Position numbers and translations under genes: made by a program. Below, piece after piece: positions 17,636-25,297 of a stretch of DNA of 33,724 nt. Below the pieces are notes generated by a model that saw only the letters and a list, made by a program, of their open reading frames with translations, did no database searches and was not told the DNA's origin. Within the stretch, counting starts at the first letter, position 1, and each line of letters begins with the position of its first letter. Location of the stretch: the NCBI GenBank assembly GCA_944380765.1, contig CALWIO010000021.1, positions 1 through 33,724 on the forward strand, read 5' to 3'. The stretch comes from an uncultured Clostridia bacterium (GTDB lineage Bacteria; Bacillota; Clostridia; Oscillospirales; Acutalibacteraceae).

Positions 17636-18338
17636 CAGCCGCAGAAAGGATATTGAGCATAATCTTGACGCTATAAACGAAAAAATTGAAAAAGCGGCTT
17701 TAAAGAGCGGAAGAAAGCGCGAGGATATACGCCTTATGGCGGTTACAAAGACCGTTGACCCGGTGTTTATAAATTTCGCTCTTGACTACGGAATAGACTT
17801 AATCGGCGAAAACAGGGTGCAGGAGCTGCTCAGAAAAAAGCCCGACCTTCACCTTGACGGCGTAGAAAAGCATCTTATAGGGCATCTCCAGACCAATAAG
17901 GCAGGGCAGATTGTGGGCGAGGTCGATATGATTGAGTCGGTTGATTCGCTGAAAATCGCAAAGGAGATAGCAAAGCAGTCGCTAAAAAAAGGAATAACCA
18001 CCGATGTTCTGCTTGAAATCAATATCGGAGAGGAAGAAAGCAAAACGGGATTTTCAAAAACGGAATTTTTTGAAAATCTGCACGAAATTTCCGAAATCGG
18101 CGCAATAAATATCAAGGGACTTATGACAGTACCCCCGATTTGCGACAACGAGGCGGAACTTTGTAAATTTTTTGAAAATATATACGGCATTTTTGTTGAC
18201 ATAAAGGCAAAAAAGTTAGATAATATGACCATGAGTATTTTGTCGATGGGAATGTCCGGAGACTATGAGCAGGCAATACTTTGCGGGTCAAATCTCGTAA
18301 GAATCGGTTCATCGATTTTCGGCCCGAGAATATACTAA
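17613..18338 (+). CDS. YggS-family pyridoxal-phosphate homeostasis protein
   Basis: YggS/YlmE/PROSC proteins bind PLP and control its free level. The PLP lysine is K46 in MAVTKT. The segments IGENRVQELL, LIGHLQTNK, SMGMSGDYEQAI and the closing RIGSSIFGPRIY are family signatures. The start is the first of two adjacent ATGs, nine bases after AAGGAG; an upstream in-frame TTG is inside that spacer. It overlaps the preceding gene by 23 bases. Placement directly before sepF is the standard Gram-positive division-cluster order (ylmE-sepF). Confidence 0.94.
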   Translation: MMEKSFLDSRRKDIEHNLDAINEKIEKAALKSGRKREDIRLMAVTKTVDPVFINFALDYGIDLIGENRVQELLRKKPDLHLDGVEKHLIGHLQTNKAGQIVGEVDMIESVDSLKIAKEIAKQSLKKGITTDVLLEINIGEEESKTGFSKTEFFENLHEISEIGAINIKGLMTVPPICDNEAELCKFFENIYGIFVDIKAKKLDNMTMSILSMGMSGDYEQAILCGSNLVRIGSSIFGPRIY

Positions 18339-18357
18339 AAAACAGGAGGACAGTCAA

Positions 18358-18825
18358 ATGAGCTTTTTGGACAAAATTAAGAACATTGTCAATGTTGACG
18401 AGGACGGATATTATCCGGACGACGATGTAGATACAGGAGCGTTTATGGGTAATGACAGTTACTCTGAGCCGGAACCGAGAAATCAGCGCGCTCAGCACAG
18501 GCAGCAGCGCAATTCCGACCAGGATAAGGTAGTTAATATTCACACAACCGCTCAGCTTCAGGTTGTGCTTTCAAAACCCGAAAAATTTGACGAGGCTCTC
18601 GGAATAGCCGATAACCTTAACGAGAAAAGAACGGTTGTTTTAAACCTTGAATCAGTCAGCAAGGATGTCGCGAGACGCCTTATAGATTTCCTTACCGGAG
18701 TTGCTTACGCCAACAACGGTCAGATTAAGCGCGTAGCCAACAGCACATTTATCATCACTCCTTATAATGTCGATGTTATGGGCGATTTGCTTGACGAGCT
18801 TGAAAACAACGGAATGTTTTTTTAA
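18358..18825 (+). CDS. sepF: Cell division protein SepF
   Basis: SepF bundles FtsZ filaments and tethers them to the membrane. The N-terminal amphipathic helix MSFLDKIKNIV is the membrane anchor. A variable acidic linker follows, then the conserved SepF domain (about residues 60-150) with VVLNLESVSKDVARRLIDF and a GAYANGG-like VAYANNGQIKRV segment. Length 155 is normal. A GGAGGA site precedes the start. It lies between yggS and divIVA. Confidence 0.95.
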   Translation: MSFLDKIKNIVNVDEDGYYPDDDVDTGAFMGNDSYSEPEPRNQRAQHRQQRNSDQDKVVNIHTTAQLQVVLSKPEKFDEALGIADNLNEKRTVVLNLESVSKDVARRLIDFLTGVAYANNGQIKRVANSTFIITPYNVDVMGDLLDELENNGMFF

Positions 18826-18880
18826 AGCCAAAAAATGAAAACGGGCGTTTTGCGCCTTAGAGTGGGAAGGATAAAACATA

Positions 18881-19888
18881 ATGCTTACACCGGATAAAAT
18901 CAACGAAAAATCATTTCAGACTACTGGCAGAGGCTCTTATAAAGCCGATGATGTTGACAGCTTTTTAAACGAGGTCAGCGCGTCCTATGAGCAGATGTTC
19001 AAGGAAAACGGCGACCTTATAAGAAAAATCAGCATACTCGCTAAAAAAGTCGAGGAATACCGAGCCGATGAGGAGAGCTTAAAGCTCGCCCTGCTCAACG
19101 CTCAGAAGCTTGCCGACAAAATAGTGGCAGAGGCGAAAGAGACCGCTCAGAAAGAGAACGCCGAAACAAAGGCTGAAACCGAAAAAATCCGCGCCGAGGC
19201 CGAGGCTCAGGCGGCTGAAACTCTCTTAAAGGCCGAAAAAGAAGCGGCCGCTCTCAAAGAGACCGCGAAAGCCGAGGCTGACGCGATAGTTGCCGAAGCC
19301 AACAGGCAGTCAAACGAGATTCTCGGCAATATAAACCGCAAGGTCACTCACGAAAGCCTTGTTTATGAGATGATTCAGAAAGAGGCTTCCGAGTTCAAAT
19401 CAAAGCTTGTGGCTATGTATAAGGAGCATATAAACCTTATCAATAAGCTTCCCGAGCTTGCCGACGAGCAGCTTGACGAGCAGGAAAAAACTCAGCCCGC
19501 TCCCGAGGCGCCCGTTGAGGAGCCCGAGGAAGAGACAATCACCGTTTCAGAGGACGTAGAGCAGGAGACAGTTGTTTATGAGGAAGAGCCTCAGGAAACA
19601 CAGCCGGAAGAAACCGAGCCCGAAGAAGAGCCTGCCGAAGAGACTGAGGATACCGAGGAAGAAGTTCCCGCGGAAAAATTCGAGACTATTCCCGAAGAGC
19701 CCGTTCAGGCTGAGAAAAAGCCTTTCAAACTCGATTTGAGCAAGATTGATTTTACCGAGGATATCGACGAGGAAATCGTAGAAGCGCCTGCGGCGCCCGC
19801 CGAGGAACCCGCCGAGGAAGAGTCTGATGACGATGACGGCGAAATCGGCAGACCCGGTTCGTTCAAAAGCTTTTTCAAGAAAAAATAA
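18881..19888 (+). CDS. divIVA: DivIVA-domain protein with long acidic tail
   Basis: The N-terminal DivIVA domain (LTPDKINEKSFQTTGRG, then DVDSFLNEVSASYEQM) binds negatively curved membrane at poles and septa. Residues 60-190 are an Ala/Glu/Lys coiled coil with ATP-synthase-b-like periodicity. Residues about 205-320 form a Glu/Pro/Ala-rich acidic tail, and the last residues are basic (FKSFFKKK). At 335 residues it is about twice the length of Bacillus DivIVA. A GGAAGGA site lies about ten bases upstream. It comes after sepF as in other Firmicutes. Confidence 0.92.
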   Translation: MLTPDKINEKSFQTTGRGSYKADDVDSFLNEVSASYEQMFKENGDLIRKISILAKKVEEYRADEESLKLALLNAQKLADKIVAEAKETAQKENAETKAETEKIRAEAEAQAAETLLKAEKEAAALKETAKAEADAIVAEANRQSNEILGNINRKVTHESLVYEMIQKEASEFKSKLVAMYKEHINLINKLPELADEQLDEQEKTQPAPEAPVEEPEEETITVSEDVEQETVVYEEEPQETQPEETEPEEEPAEETEDTEEEVPAEKFETIPEEPVQAEKKPFKLDLSKIDFTEDIDEEIVEAPAAPAEEPAEEESDDDDGEIGRPGSFKSFFKKK

Positions 19889-19903
19889 CAGCGAGGTATT
19901 TTA

Positions 19904-20395
19904 ATGCTTCAGTCAGTAACTTTGATTTCAATTATCGCGCTTGCGGGGATTGACCAGTTAATCAAATTACTTGTTATTGAATATCTCAAACCAATAGGCA
20001 GCTTCCCGTTGATTGAAGGCTTTATTCAGTTAAGCTATGCAGAAAACACAGGGGCTGCTTTTGGTTCTTTCAGTATGTACACCGATATTCTGTCTGCTTT
20101 TACGGTAATTGTAATAATAGCCGGAATCGCGGCTATTATTATGAAAAAAATCAAATTCGGGCCGGAGTATATATGCGTGGCGGCAATTATCGCGGGCGGC
20201 GCGGGCAATTTGATTGACAGAATAACAAGAGGATTTGTAGTTGATTATATAGAACCGCTGTTTATTGATTTCGCAGTGTTCAATTTTGCCGATATGCTTA
20301 TAACCTGCGGAGCGGCGGTTTTGATTTTCTGCCTTGTTCTGGATATTTTCAGAGACAGCGGAAAAGGTAAAAAGGATGAAGGAATTACTGTTTGA
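19904..20395 (+). CDS. lspA: Lipoprotein signal peptidase (signal peptidase II)
   Basis: LspA cleaves lipoprotein signal peptides in the membrane. Four membrane helices are visible. The conserved NTGAAFG segment (48-54), GNLIDR (101-106), the aspartate D114 in VVDYIEP and D130 in FNFAD give the two catalytic aspartates. The 163-residue length is normal. It overlaps the following pseudouridine synthase by 20 bases, and lspA-rluD is a very common pair. Confidence 0.96.
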   Translation: MLQSVTLISIIALAGIDQLIKLLVIEYLKPIGSFPLIEGFIQLSYAENTGAAFGSFSMYTDILSAFTVIVIIAGIAAIIMKKIKFGPEYICVAAIIAGGAGNLIDRITRGFVVDYIEPLFIDFAVFNFADMLITCGAAVLIFCLVLDIFRDSGKGKKDEGITV

Positions 20396-21305
20396 GGTTA
20401 ACCGTGAGTTTGACGGCGAAAGAGTTGACAAGTTTTTGTCCGCAGTTTATGAAAACGCTTCAAGAAGCGCCGTGCAAAAGCTCATTGAACAGGGCAAGGT
20501 CACCGTTAACGGCAAACCGGTCGCGAAGAATTACCGGCTCAGCGGCGAGGATACAATTAAGGTCGAAAAATCCGAGTTAAAGCCGCCGGACGCCGAGCCT
20601 GAGAATATTCCGCTCGATATTGTTTACGAGGACGGCGATTTGCTCGTTGTAAATAAGCCGAGGGGTATGGTGGTGCATCCGGCGCCGGGCAATTACAGCA
20701 AAACGCTTGTAAACGCCCTGCTTTATCACTGCGGAGACTCTCTTTCGGGTATCAACGGCGTATTAAGACCGGGAATTGTTCATAGGATTGATAAGGACAC
20801 AAGCGGACTGCTCATAGTCGCGAAAAATGACGCCGCGCATGTCGGGCTTGCCGAACAGATAAAAGAGCACAGCTTCACAAGGGAGTATAACGCCGTTGTC
20901 TGCGGCAGATTTAAAGAGCTTTCGGGAGTAATTGACGCGCCAATAGGCAGAAGCGTCAAAGACCGCAAAAAAATGTGCGTAACCGAGCATAATTCCAAAA
21001 ATGCCGTAACGCATTACAGCGTAATTAAAGAGTATAAGGATTATTCCCATCTTTCATTAAAGCTTGAAACGGGCAGAACTCACCAGATAAGAGTGCACAT
21101 GGCTTACTGCGGCCACCCGGTTGCCGGGGACCCTGTTTACGGAAACGATAAAAAAAGCGCTTATTTGAACGGTCAGTGCCTGCACGCGCTTAAAATCGGC
21201 TTTATACACCCTATAAAAGGCGAATACATGGAGTTTTCATCACCGCTTCCCGATTATTTTACGGGATTTTTAAATAAAATTTCTAACGGAGAATGTAATG
21301 AGTAA
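20376..21305 (+). CDS. RluA/RluD-family pseudouridine synthase
   Basis: This enzyme isomerises uridine in rRNA (probably 23S). An N-terminal S4 RNA-binding domain (about residues 15-65) precedes the catalytic domain with D139 in HRIDKDTSG. KPRGMVVHPAPG and LETGRTHQIRVHM are further signatures. Length 309 is usual for RluD. The ATG start lies inside the end of lspA and is preceded by a purine-rich GGAAAAGG stretch. The exact target uridines cannot be told from sequence. Confidence 0.94.
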   Translation: MKELLFEVNREFDGERVDKFLSAVYENASRSAVQKLIEQGKVTVNGKPVAKNYRLSGEDTIKVEKSELKPPDAEPENIPLDIVYEDGDLLVVNKPRGMVVHPAPGNYSKTLVNALLYHCGDSLSGINGVLRPGIVHRIDKDTSGLLIVAKNDAAHVGLAEQIKEHSFTREYNAVVCGRFKELSGVIDAPIGRSVKDRKKMCVTEHNSKNAVTHYSVIKEYKDYSHLSLKLETGRTHQIRVHMAYCGHPVAGDPVYGNDKKSAYLNGQCLHALKIGFIHPIKGEYMEFSSPLPDYFTGFLNKISNGECNE

Positions 21306-22131
21306 TAAAGATTTATCGAACTGGCTTGTTGTTTCCGATATTGACGGAACGCTTAACAATAAATTAAGGCAGCTTCCCAAACGCAATCTTGAAGCAATCA
21401 ACAGATTTGTGCTTGAATGTAACGGGCATTTTACCCTCGCTTCCGGCAGAAATGTTGAATCGCTCAGAGGGCATTACAAAAAACTGCCTATTGCCGGCAC
21501 TCCGGCGGTTATTCTCAACGGCGCGGGAGTGTATGACTATAAAAACGAAAAAATGCTGCATTTCAGTCCCATAAACCAGCATGCTGTTGATTTGGTGTTT
21601 GAGATTTATAAAAAATTTCCGCGGCTTGAAATTGAAATTCTGACCGATAAAAATATTTACACGCTCAATTCAAAAATTTTTTCACCTGTTATGGCAAGCT
21701 CGGACAGAATACCGCATATCAACTGCAAAAAAGTTGAGGAAATCCCCCGCGAAAACTGGGGAAAGGTAATTTTTCTGGGAATGCCACCGCTTATAACCAA
21801 GGTAAAAAAATATGCCCTTTCCCTTAAAGATACGCACGCCAACTTTATGTCAAGCTCCGTTTCGTCCTTTGAAATGCTTGAAGAGGGCGTGCATAAGGGA
21901 ACAGCGCTTTTGAAAATAGCGGAGATGTATAATATAGACTATAAGCATACCGCGGCGATAGGCGACTACTTTAACGATTACGAAATGTTAAAGACCGTTT
22001 ATCTTTCCGCCTCGTGCGGTCAGGCGCCTAAGGCGTTAAAGGATATAACCAAATTCCACGCCTGCCACTGTAACCGGGGAGCGGTAGCGGATTTGCTTGA
22101 ATACATAATGGACGAATACAAGGAGGAATAA
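21298..22131 (+). CDS. Cof-type HAD phosphatase
   Basis: HAD motif I is DIDGTLNN with D14 and D16. The closing motif is GDYFNDYEML, and the cap insertion in between is of the C2B (Cof) type. It probably dephosphorylates sugar phosphates or cofactors; the substrate is unknown. It overlaps the pseudouridine-synthase end by eight bases and lies two bases before the transketolase genes, which hints at, but does not show, a sugar-phosphate substrate. Confidence 0.9.
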   Translation: MSNKDLSNWLVVSDIDGTLNNKLRQLPKRNLEAINRFVLECNGHFTLASGRNVESLRGHYKKLPIAGTPAVILNGAGVYDYKNEKMLHFSPINQHAVDLVFEIYKKFPRLEIEILTDKNIYTLNSKIFSPVMASSDRIPHINCKKVEEIPRENWGKVIFLGMPPLITKVKKYALSLKDTHANFMSSSVSSFEMLEEGVHKGTALLKIAEMYNIDYKHTAAIGDYFNDYEMLKTVYLSASCGQAPKALKDITKFHACHCNRGAVADLLEYIMDEYKEE

Positions 22132-22133
22132 AA

Positions 22134-22982
22134 ATGGACGCTGCAACTAAAAGAGAGCTTGAAATTTTTGCCTGTAAGGAAAGACTTCTGCTGCTCGAAG
22201 GAATTTTCAACGCCAAAGCCGGACATCCCGGCGGTTCTCTTTCTATTGCCGAAATAATGGCATATCTTTATAATTGCGAAATGAATATAGACCCAAAGAA
22301 TCCCTCAATGCCTGAAAGGGACAGATTCGTTCTTTCAAAAGGCCATGCCGCGCCAGCGCTGTACGCGACGCTCGCGCTGAAAGGATTTTTCCCTGAATCA
22401 GATGTAAAAACGCTCAGAAAAGCGGACTCCTATTTGCAGGGTCACCCCAGTATGAAGTGCGTGCCCGGCGTCGATATGAGCACAGGCTCGCTCGGTCAGG
22501 GCGTTTCCGCGGCAGTCGGAATGGCGCTCGCCGCAAAGCTTGACAATAAGGATTACCGTGTTTATACCGTTCTCGGCGACGGCGAAATTGAGGAAGGTCA
22601 GGTCTGGGAAGCCGCTATGTTTGCCGCGGCTAAAAAACTCGATAATCTCGTTGTGATAGTTGACAATAACAATCTTCAGATTGACGGTACGGTTGAAGAG
22701 GTTAACTCTCCCTATCCCATACCCGAAAAATTCACCGCTTTCGGATTCAATACCGTTGAAATCGACGGCAATAATCTTGATGAAATCGAGTCGGCGCTCA
22801 ACGCCGCGAAGGCCTGTAAGGGCAAGCCGACAGCGGTAATTGCCAAAACCGTAAAGGGAAAGGGTGTTTCGTATATGGAAAACGCCGTGAACTGGCACGG
22901 CGCGGCGCCCGATGAGGAGCGTTACAATATCGCAGTCGCAGAACTTACCGAACAGCTTAAAAGACTGGAGGGCGCAAAATGA
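22134..22982 (+). CDS. Transketolase, N-terminal (TPP-binding) subunit
   Basis: This is the thiamine-diphosphate half of a split transketolase in the non-oxidative pentose phosphate pathway. The TPP motif runs from GDGEIEEGQVWEA to VDNNNLQ. KAGHPGGSLS, SKGHAAPALY and TGSLGQGVS line the active site. At 282 residues it matches the split-type alpha subunit. AGGAGG lies directly before the start. It overlaps the C-terminal subunit gene by four bases. Confidence 0.96.
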   Translation: MDAATKRELEIFACKERLLLLEGIFNAKAGHPGGSLSIAEIMAYLYNCEMNIDPKNPSMPERDRFVLSKGHAAPALYATLALKGFFPESDVKTLRKADSYLQGHPSMKCVPGVDMSTGSLGQGVSAAVGMALAAKLDNKDYRVYTVLGDGEIEEGQVWEAAMFAAAKKLDNLVVIVDNNNLQIDGTVEEVNSPYPIPEKFTAFGFNTVEIDGNNLDEIESALNAAKACKGKPTAVIAKTVKGKGVSYMENAVNWHGAAPDEERYNIAVAELTEQLKRLEGAK

Positions 22983-23923
22983 GTGAAGTTATAAAAACCG
23001 CAACCCGTGACGCTTACGGAAAAGCTCTTGTCGAGCTTGGGAATACCGATAAAAAAATAGTGGTGCTTGACGCGGACCTTGCCGCCGCCACTAAAACCGG
23101 AATGTTCAAAAAAGCCCACCCCGAAAAATTCATTGACTGCGGCATAGCGGAATCTAATATGATGGGCGTAGCGGCAGGCCTTGCCTCGGCAGGATATACC
23201 GTTTTCGCCTCGTCTTTCGCAATGTTCGCGGCGGGCAGAGCGTTCGAGCAGGTCAGAAATTCAATAGGATATACTCACCTCAATGTTAAAATCGGAGCTA
23301 CTCACGCCGGCATTTCGGTGGGCGAGGACGGCGCCAGCCACCAGTGCTGCGAGGATATAGGCCTTATGAGGACAATTCCCGGTATGGTTATCTTAAATCC
23401 CGCCGACGATGTCGAGGCTCGCCTCTGCGTGCTTGCGGCAGCCGAACATCAGGGACCTGTATATATGCGCTTCGGCCGCCTTGCGGTGCCGAGAATTTTT
23501 GACGAAAACTATAAGTTTGAAATCGGAAAAGGCGCCCTTTTAAAGGACGGCTCTGATGTAACGATTATTGCCACCGGACTTATGGTGGCTGAGGCTCTCG
23601 CGGCGGCTGAAAAGCTCGCGCAGGAGGGTGTCAGCGCGAGGGTTGTCAATATGGCTACAATTAAACCCATTGACCGCGGTATTATAATTGACTCGGCTAA
23701 GAAAACGGGAGTAATCGTCACCGCCGAGGAACACAATATTATAGGCGGACTCGGCTCAGCCGTTGCCGAGGTTGTCTGCGAAACTGTTCCCGTACCTGTT
23801 GTAAGAGTCGGCGTAGAGGATACATTCGGAAAATCCGGCCCGGCTGTTCAGCTTCTTCACGAGTTCGGACTTGACGCGGAGAATATCTGCGAAAAGTGCA
23901 GAAAAGCGGTAAAAATGAAATAA
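22979..23923 (+). CDS. Transketolase, C-terminal subunit
   Basis: This is the pyrimidine-binding half of the split transketolase. GIAESNMMGVAAGLA and SFAMFAAGRAFEQVRN form the pyrimidine domain with its conserved glutamate, and THAGISVGEDGASHQ follows. The C-terminal transketolase fold runs from about residue 180. The 314-residue length is typical. The ATGA overlap couples it to the first subunit. It is the last gene of the long plus-strand array before a bidirectional terminator. Confidence 0.96.
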   Translation: MSEVIKTATRDAYGKALVELGNTDKKIVVLDADLAAATKTGMFKKAHPEKFIDCGIAESNMMGVAAGLASAGYTVFASSFAMFAAGRAFEQVRNSIGYTHLNVKIGATHAGISVGEDGASHQCCEDIGLMRTIPGMVILNPADDVEARLCVLAAAEHQGPVYMRFGRLAVPRIFDENYKFEIGKGALLKDGSDVTIIATGLMVAEALAAAEKLAQEGVSARVVNMATIKPIDRGIIIDSAKKTGVIVTAEEHNIIGGLGSAVAEVVCETVPVPVVRVGVEDTFGKSGPAVQLLHEFGLDAENICEKCRKAVKMK

Positions 23924-23947
23924 TAAAGCGCCTTTTAACGCGCATAT

Positions 23948-23982
23948 AAAAAAGACGGAAAGTTAACCTTTCCGCCTTTTTT
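23948..23982. terminator. Bidirectional intrinsic terminator
   Basis: A 7-bp stem (23956-23962 with 23968-23974) has a 5-base loop. It is flanked by A6 upstream and T6 downstream, so either strand gives a U-tract. It lies between the convergent transketolase and PHP genes. Confidence 0.88.
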
Positions 23983-24652
23983 ATTTAAGTGTGTAGTTGC
24001 CTCTTAAAAGCTCTTTTACAAGCGTCCTGTTGTCGTAAATCGGGTTGTCAAAATAGATTCCTCCGCCCGCTAAATCCTCAATTTCGTGGTAATCCGAGCC
24101 CGATGTGGTCAGCAGGTGATATTTCTCAGCCCAGGCTGCCGCAATATCGTTGTTCGATTCGTGACGGGGATTTTTGTTCCGTGTTTCAACGCCGTTTAAA
24201 TATTTCGGATTTGAAACTTTCATTCCGTATCTGAACGGGTGCGCCTGAAAGATAATCATCTTGTTGTTGTGGGCAAGAACTGAAAAATCACGCAGGTTCA
24301 TGTCAAGAATCTGAGGATTGTTGTAGAGGAATTTTTCGTTTAGCCCGTAAACCAGATAATCGTTCATGCTGTTCGGATTGTCAAAACGCAGCTCCATTCC
24401 CAGAAGCACATTTATTTTTCCGCCGGCGGCGTTAAGAGCCGTGCGGTAGCCTTTAAGGAATATATCCACCTTATCGTTCCAGCACAGATTGTCCTTTTCA
24501 TAAGCTTCAAAGGTTGAGGGGCTGAAATGGTCGGTAATCACAATACCGTCATATCCGGCTTTAATATATTCGCTTATCATTTTTTCAGCTTTGACATTCG
24601 CGCACCGGCTTGTTTCCGAAGTGTGCGCGTGCATTTCCATAAGATATGACAT
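23981..24652 (-). CDS. PHP-domain metal-dependent phosphoesterase
   Basis: The opening HAHTSETSR gives metal ligands H8 and H10. ITDHFSP carries D41 and H42, and the C-terminal SGSDYHE is the last PHP motif. The 223-residue, single-domain layout fits stand-alone PHP phosphoesterases that act on small phosphates or short nucleic acids; the substrate is unknown. The start follows AAAGGAG at six bases. It is a single-gene unit with its own promoter, divergent from the flavoprotein complex genes. Confidence 0.88.
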   Translation of the reverse strand: MSYLMEMHAHTSETSRCANVKAEKMISEYIKAGYDGIVITDHFSPSTFEAYEKDNLCWNDKVDIFLKGYRTALNAAGGKINVLLGMELRFDNPNSMNDYLVYGLNEKFLYNNPQILDMNLRDFSVLAHNNKMIIFQAHPFRYGMKVSNPKYLNGVETRNKNPRHESNNDIAAAWAEKYHLLTTSGSDYHEIEDLAGGGIYFDNPIYDNRTLVKELLRGNYTLK

Positions 24653-24680
24653 AACAGACTCCTTTAATCAGCGTTTATAA

Positions 24681-24709
24681 ATTTTATAACTAAATAACTT
24701 TAAAGTCAA
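24681..24709 (-). promoter_or_regulatory. Promoter for the PHP-domain gene
   Basis: On the minus strand, TTGACT (24704-24709), a 17-base spacer and TAAAAT (24681-24686). Confidence 0.65.
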
Positions 24710-24738
24710 TATATTTTTTATTATTATCATAATTTTCT

Positions 24739-24759
24739 ATTTGAAAAATTCATTCAAAT
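24739..24759. promoter_or_regulatory. Inverted repeat over the -35 of the flavoprotein operon
   Basis: ATTTGAA (24739-24745) and TTCAAAT (24753-24759) form a perfect 7-bp dyad with a 7-base spacer. It covers the -35 hexamer of the operon promoter, a repressor-like position. It does not match the Rex consensus (TTGTGAA/TTGTTAA half-sites with 4-base spacing). Confidence 0.4.
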
Positions 24760-24769
24760 GTATTATTAT
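24741..24769 (+). promoter_or_regulatory. Promoter for the flavoprotein operon
   Basis: TTGAAA (24741-24746), a 17-base spacer and TATTAT (24764-24769). The hexamers and spacing are the same as in the gdhA promoter. The start codon is about 30 bases beyond. Confidence 0.65.
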
Positions 24770-24799
24770 ATATTTATATGTCTAAAACAGGAGGTCGCT

Positions 24800-25297
24800 A
24801 TGAACTGTAACTGCGAAAAAAATACCGATTTGTCGCTACTTGAACCATGCCTTGAAAAGTATGCTCAGGTTCCCGGCAGCTTAATCACAATATTGCAGAA
24901 CGCTCAGGAAATATACGGATATTTGCCTGTCGATGTTATACTGCACATTTCGCGCAGAACCGGCGTAAAAGTAACAAAGATAATGGGAGTGGCAACATTC
25001 TATTCCCAGTTCAGATTAAACCCTGTCGGCAAGTACCTTATAATGCTCTGTCAGGGTACGGCGTGCCATGTTAACGGCTCTCAGCAGATTGAAAAAACAA
25101 TCAACGAGTACTTAAAAATCAAGGATGGCGAAACTACCGAGGACGGACTGTTCACGCTTAAAAATGTCGCTTGTCTCGGCTGTTGCAGCCTTTCGCCCGT
25201 TATGATGATTAACGATGAAACATACGGCTCGCTGACTCCCGAAAAGGCTGTTGCCATTTTAAAGGAGTTAAAGAAAAAAGCAGGGGAGGAAGACTGA
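24800..25297 (+). CDS. NuoE/HydC-like [2Fe-2S] subunit (StnA-like)
   Basis: This is a thioredoxin-fold [2Fe-2S] protein of the 24-kDa complex I / bifurcating-hydrogenase gamma family. The cluster cysteines are C84, C89, C125 and C129 (CQGTACHV, CLGCC). The N-terminal helices with IMGVATFYSQF are typical. It should relay electrons next to the NADH-oxidising subunit encoded next. I chose the ATG that follows AGGAGG by five bases (165 residues); a reading beginning 42 bases upstream would start inside the promoter. It overlaps the next gene by one base (TGATG). Confidence 0.93.
   Translation: MNCNCEKNTDLSLLEPCLEKYAQVPGSLITILQNAQEIYGYLPVDVILHISRRTGVKVTKIMGVATFYSQFRLNPVGKYLIMLCQGTACHVNGSQQIEKTINEYLKIKDGETTEDGLFTLKNVACLGCCSLSPVMMINDETYGSLTPEKAVAILKELKKKAGEED

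Noticed and set aside
18826..18880. Terminator between sepF and divIVA
   Set aside because: Only a 4-bp GGCG/CGCC stem without a following U-tract is present.
24758..24799. Longer N-terminus for the NuoE-like protein
   Set aside because: It would begin within the promoter spacer and has no ribosome site, while AGGAGG fits the downstream ATG.
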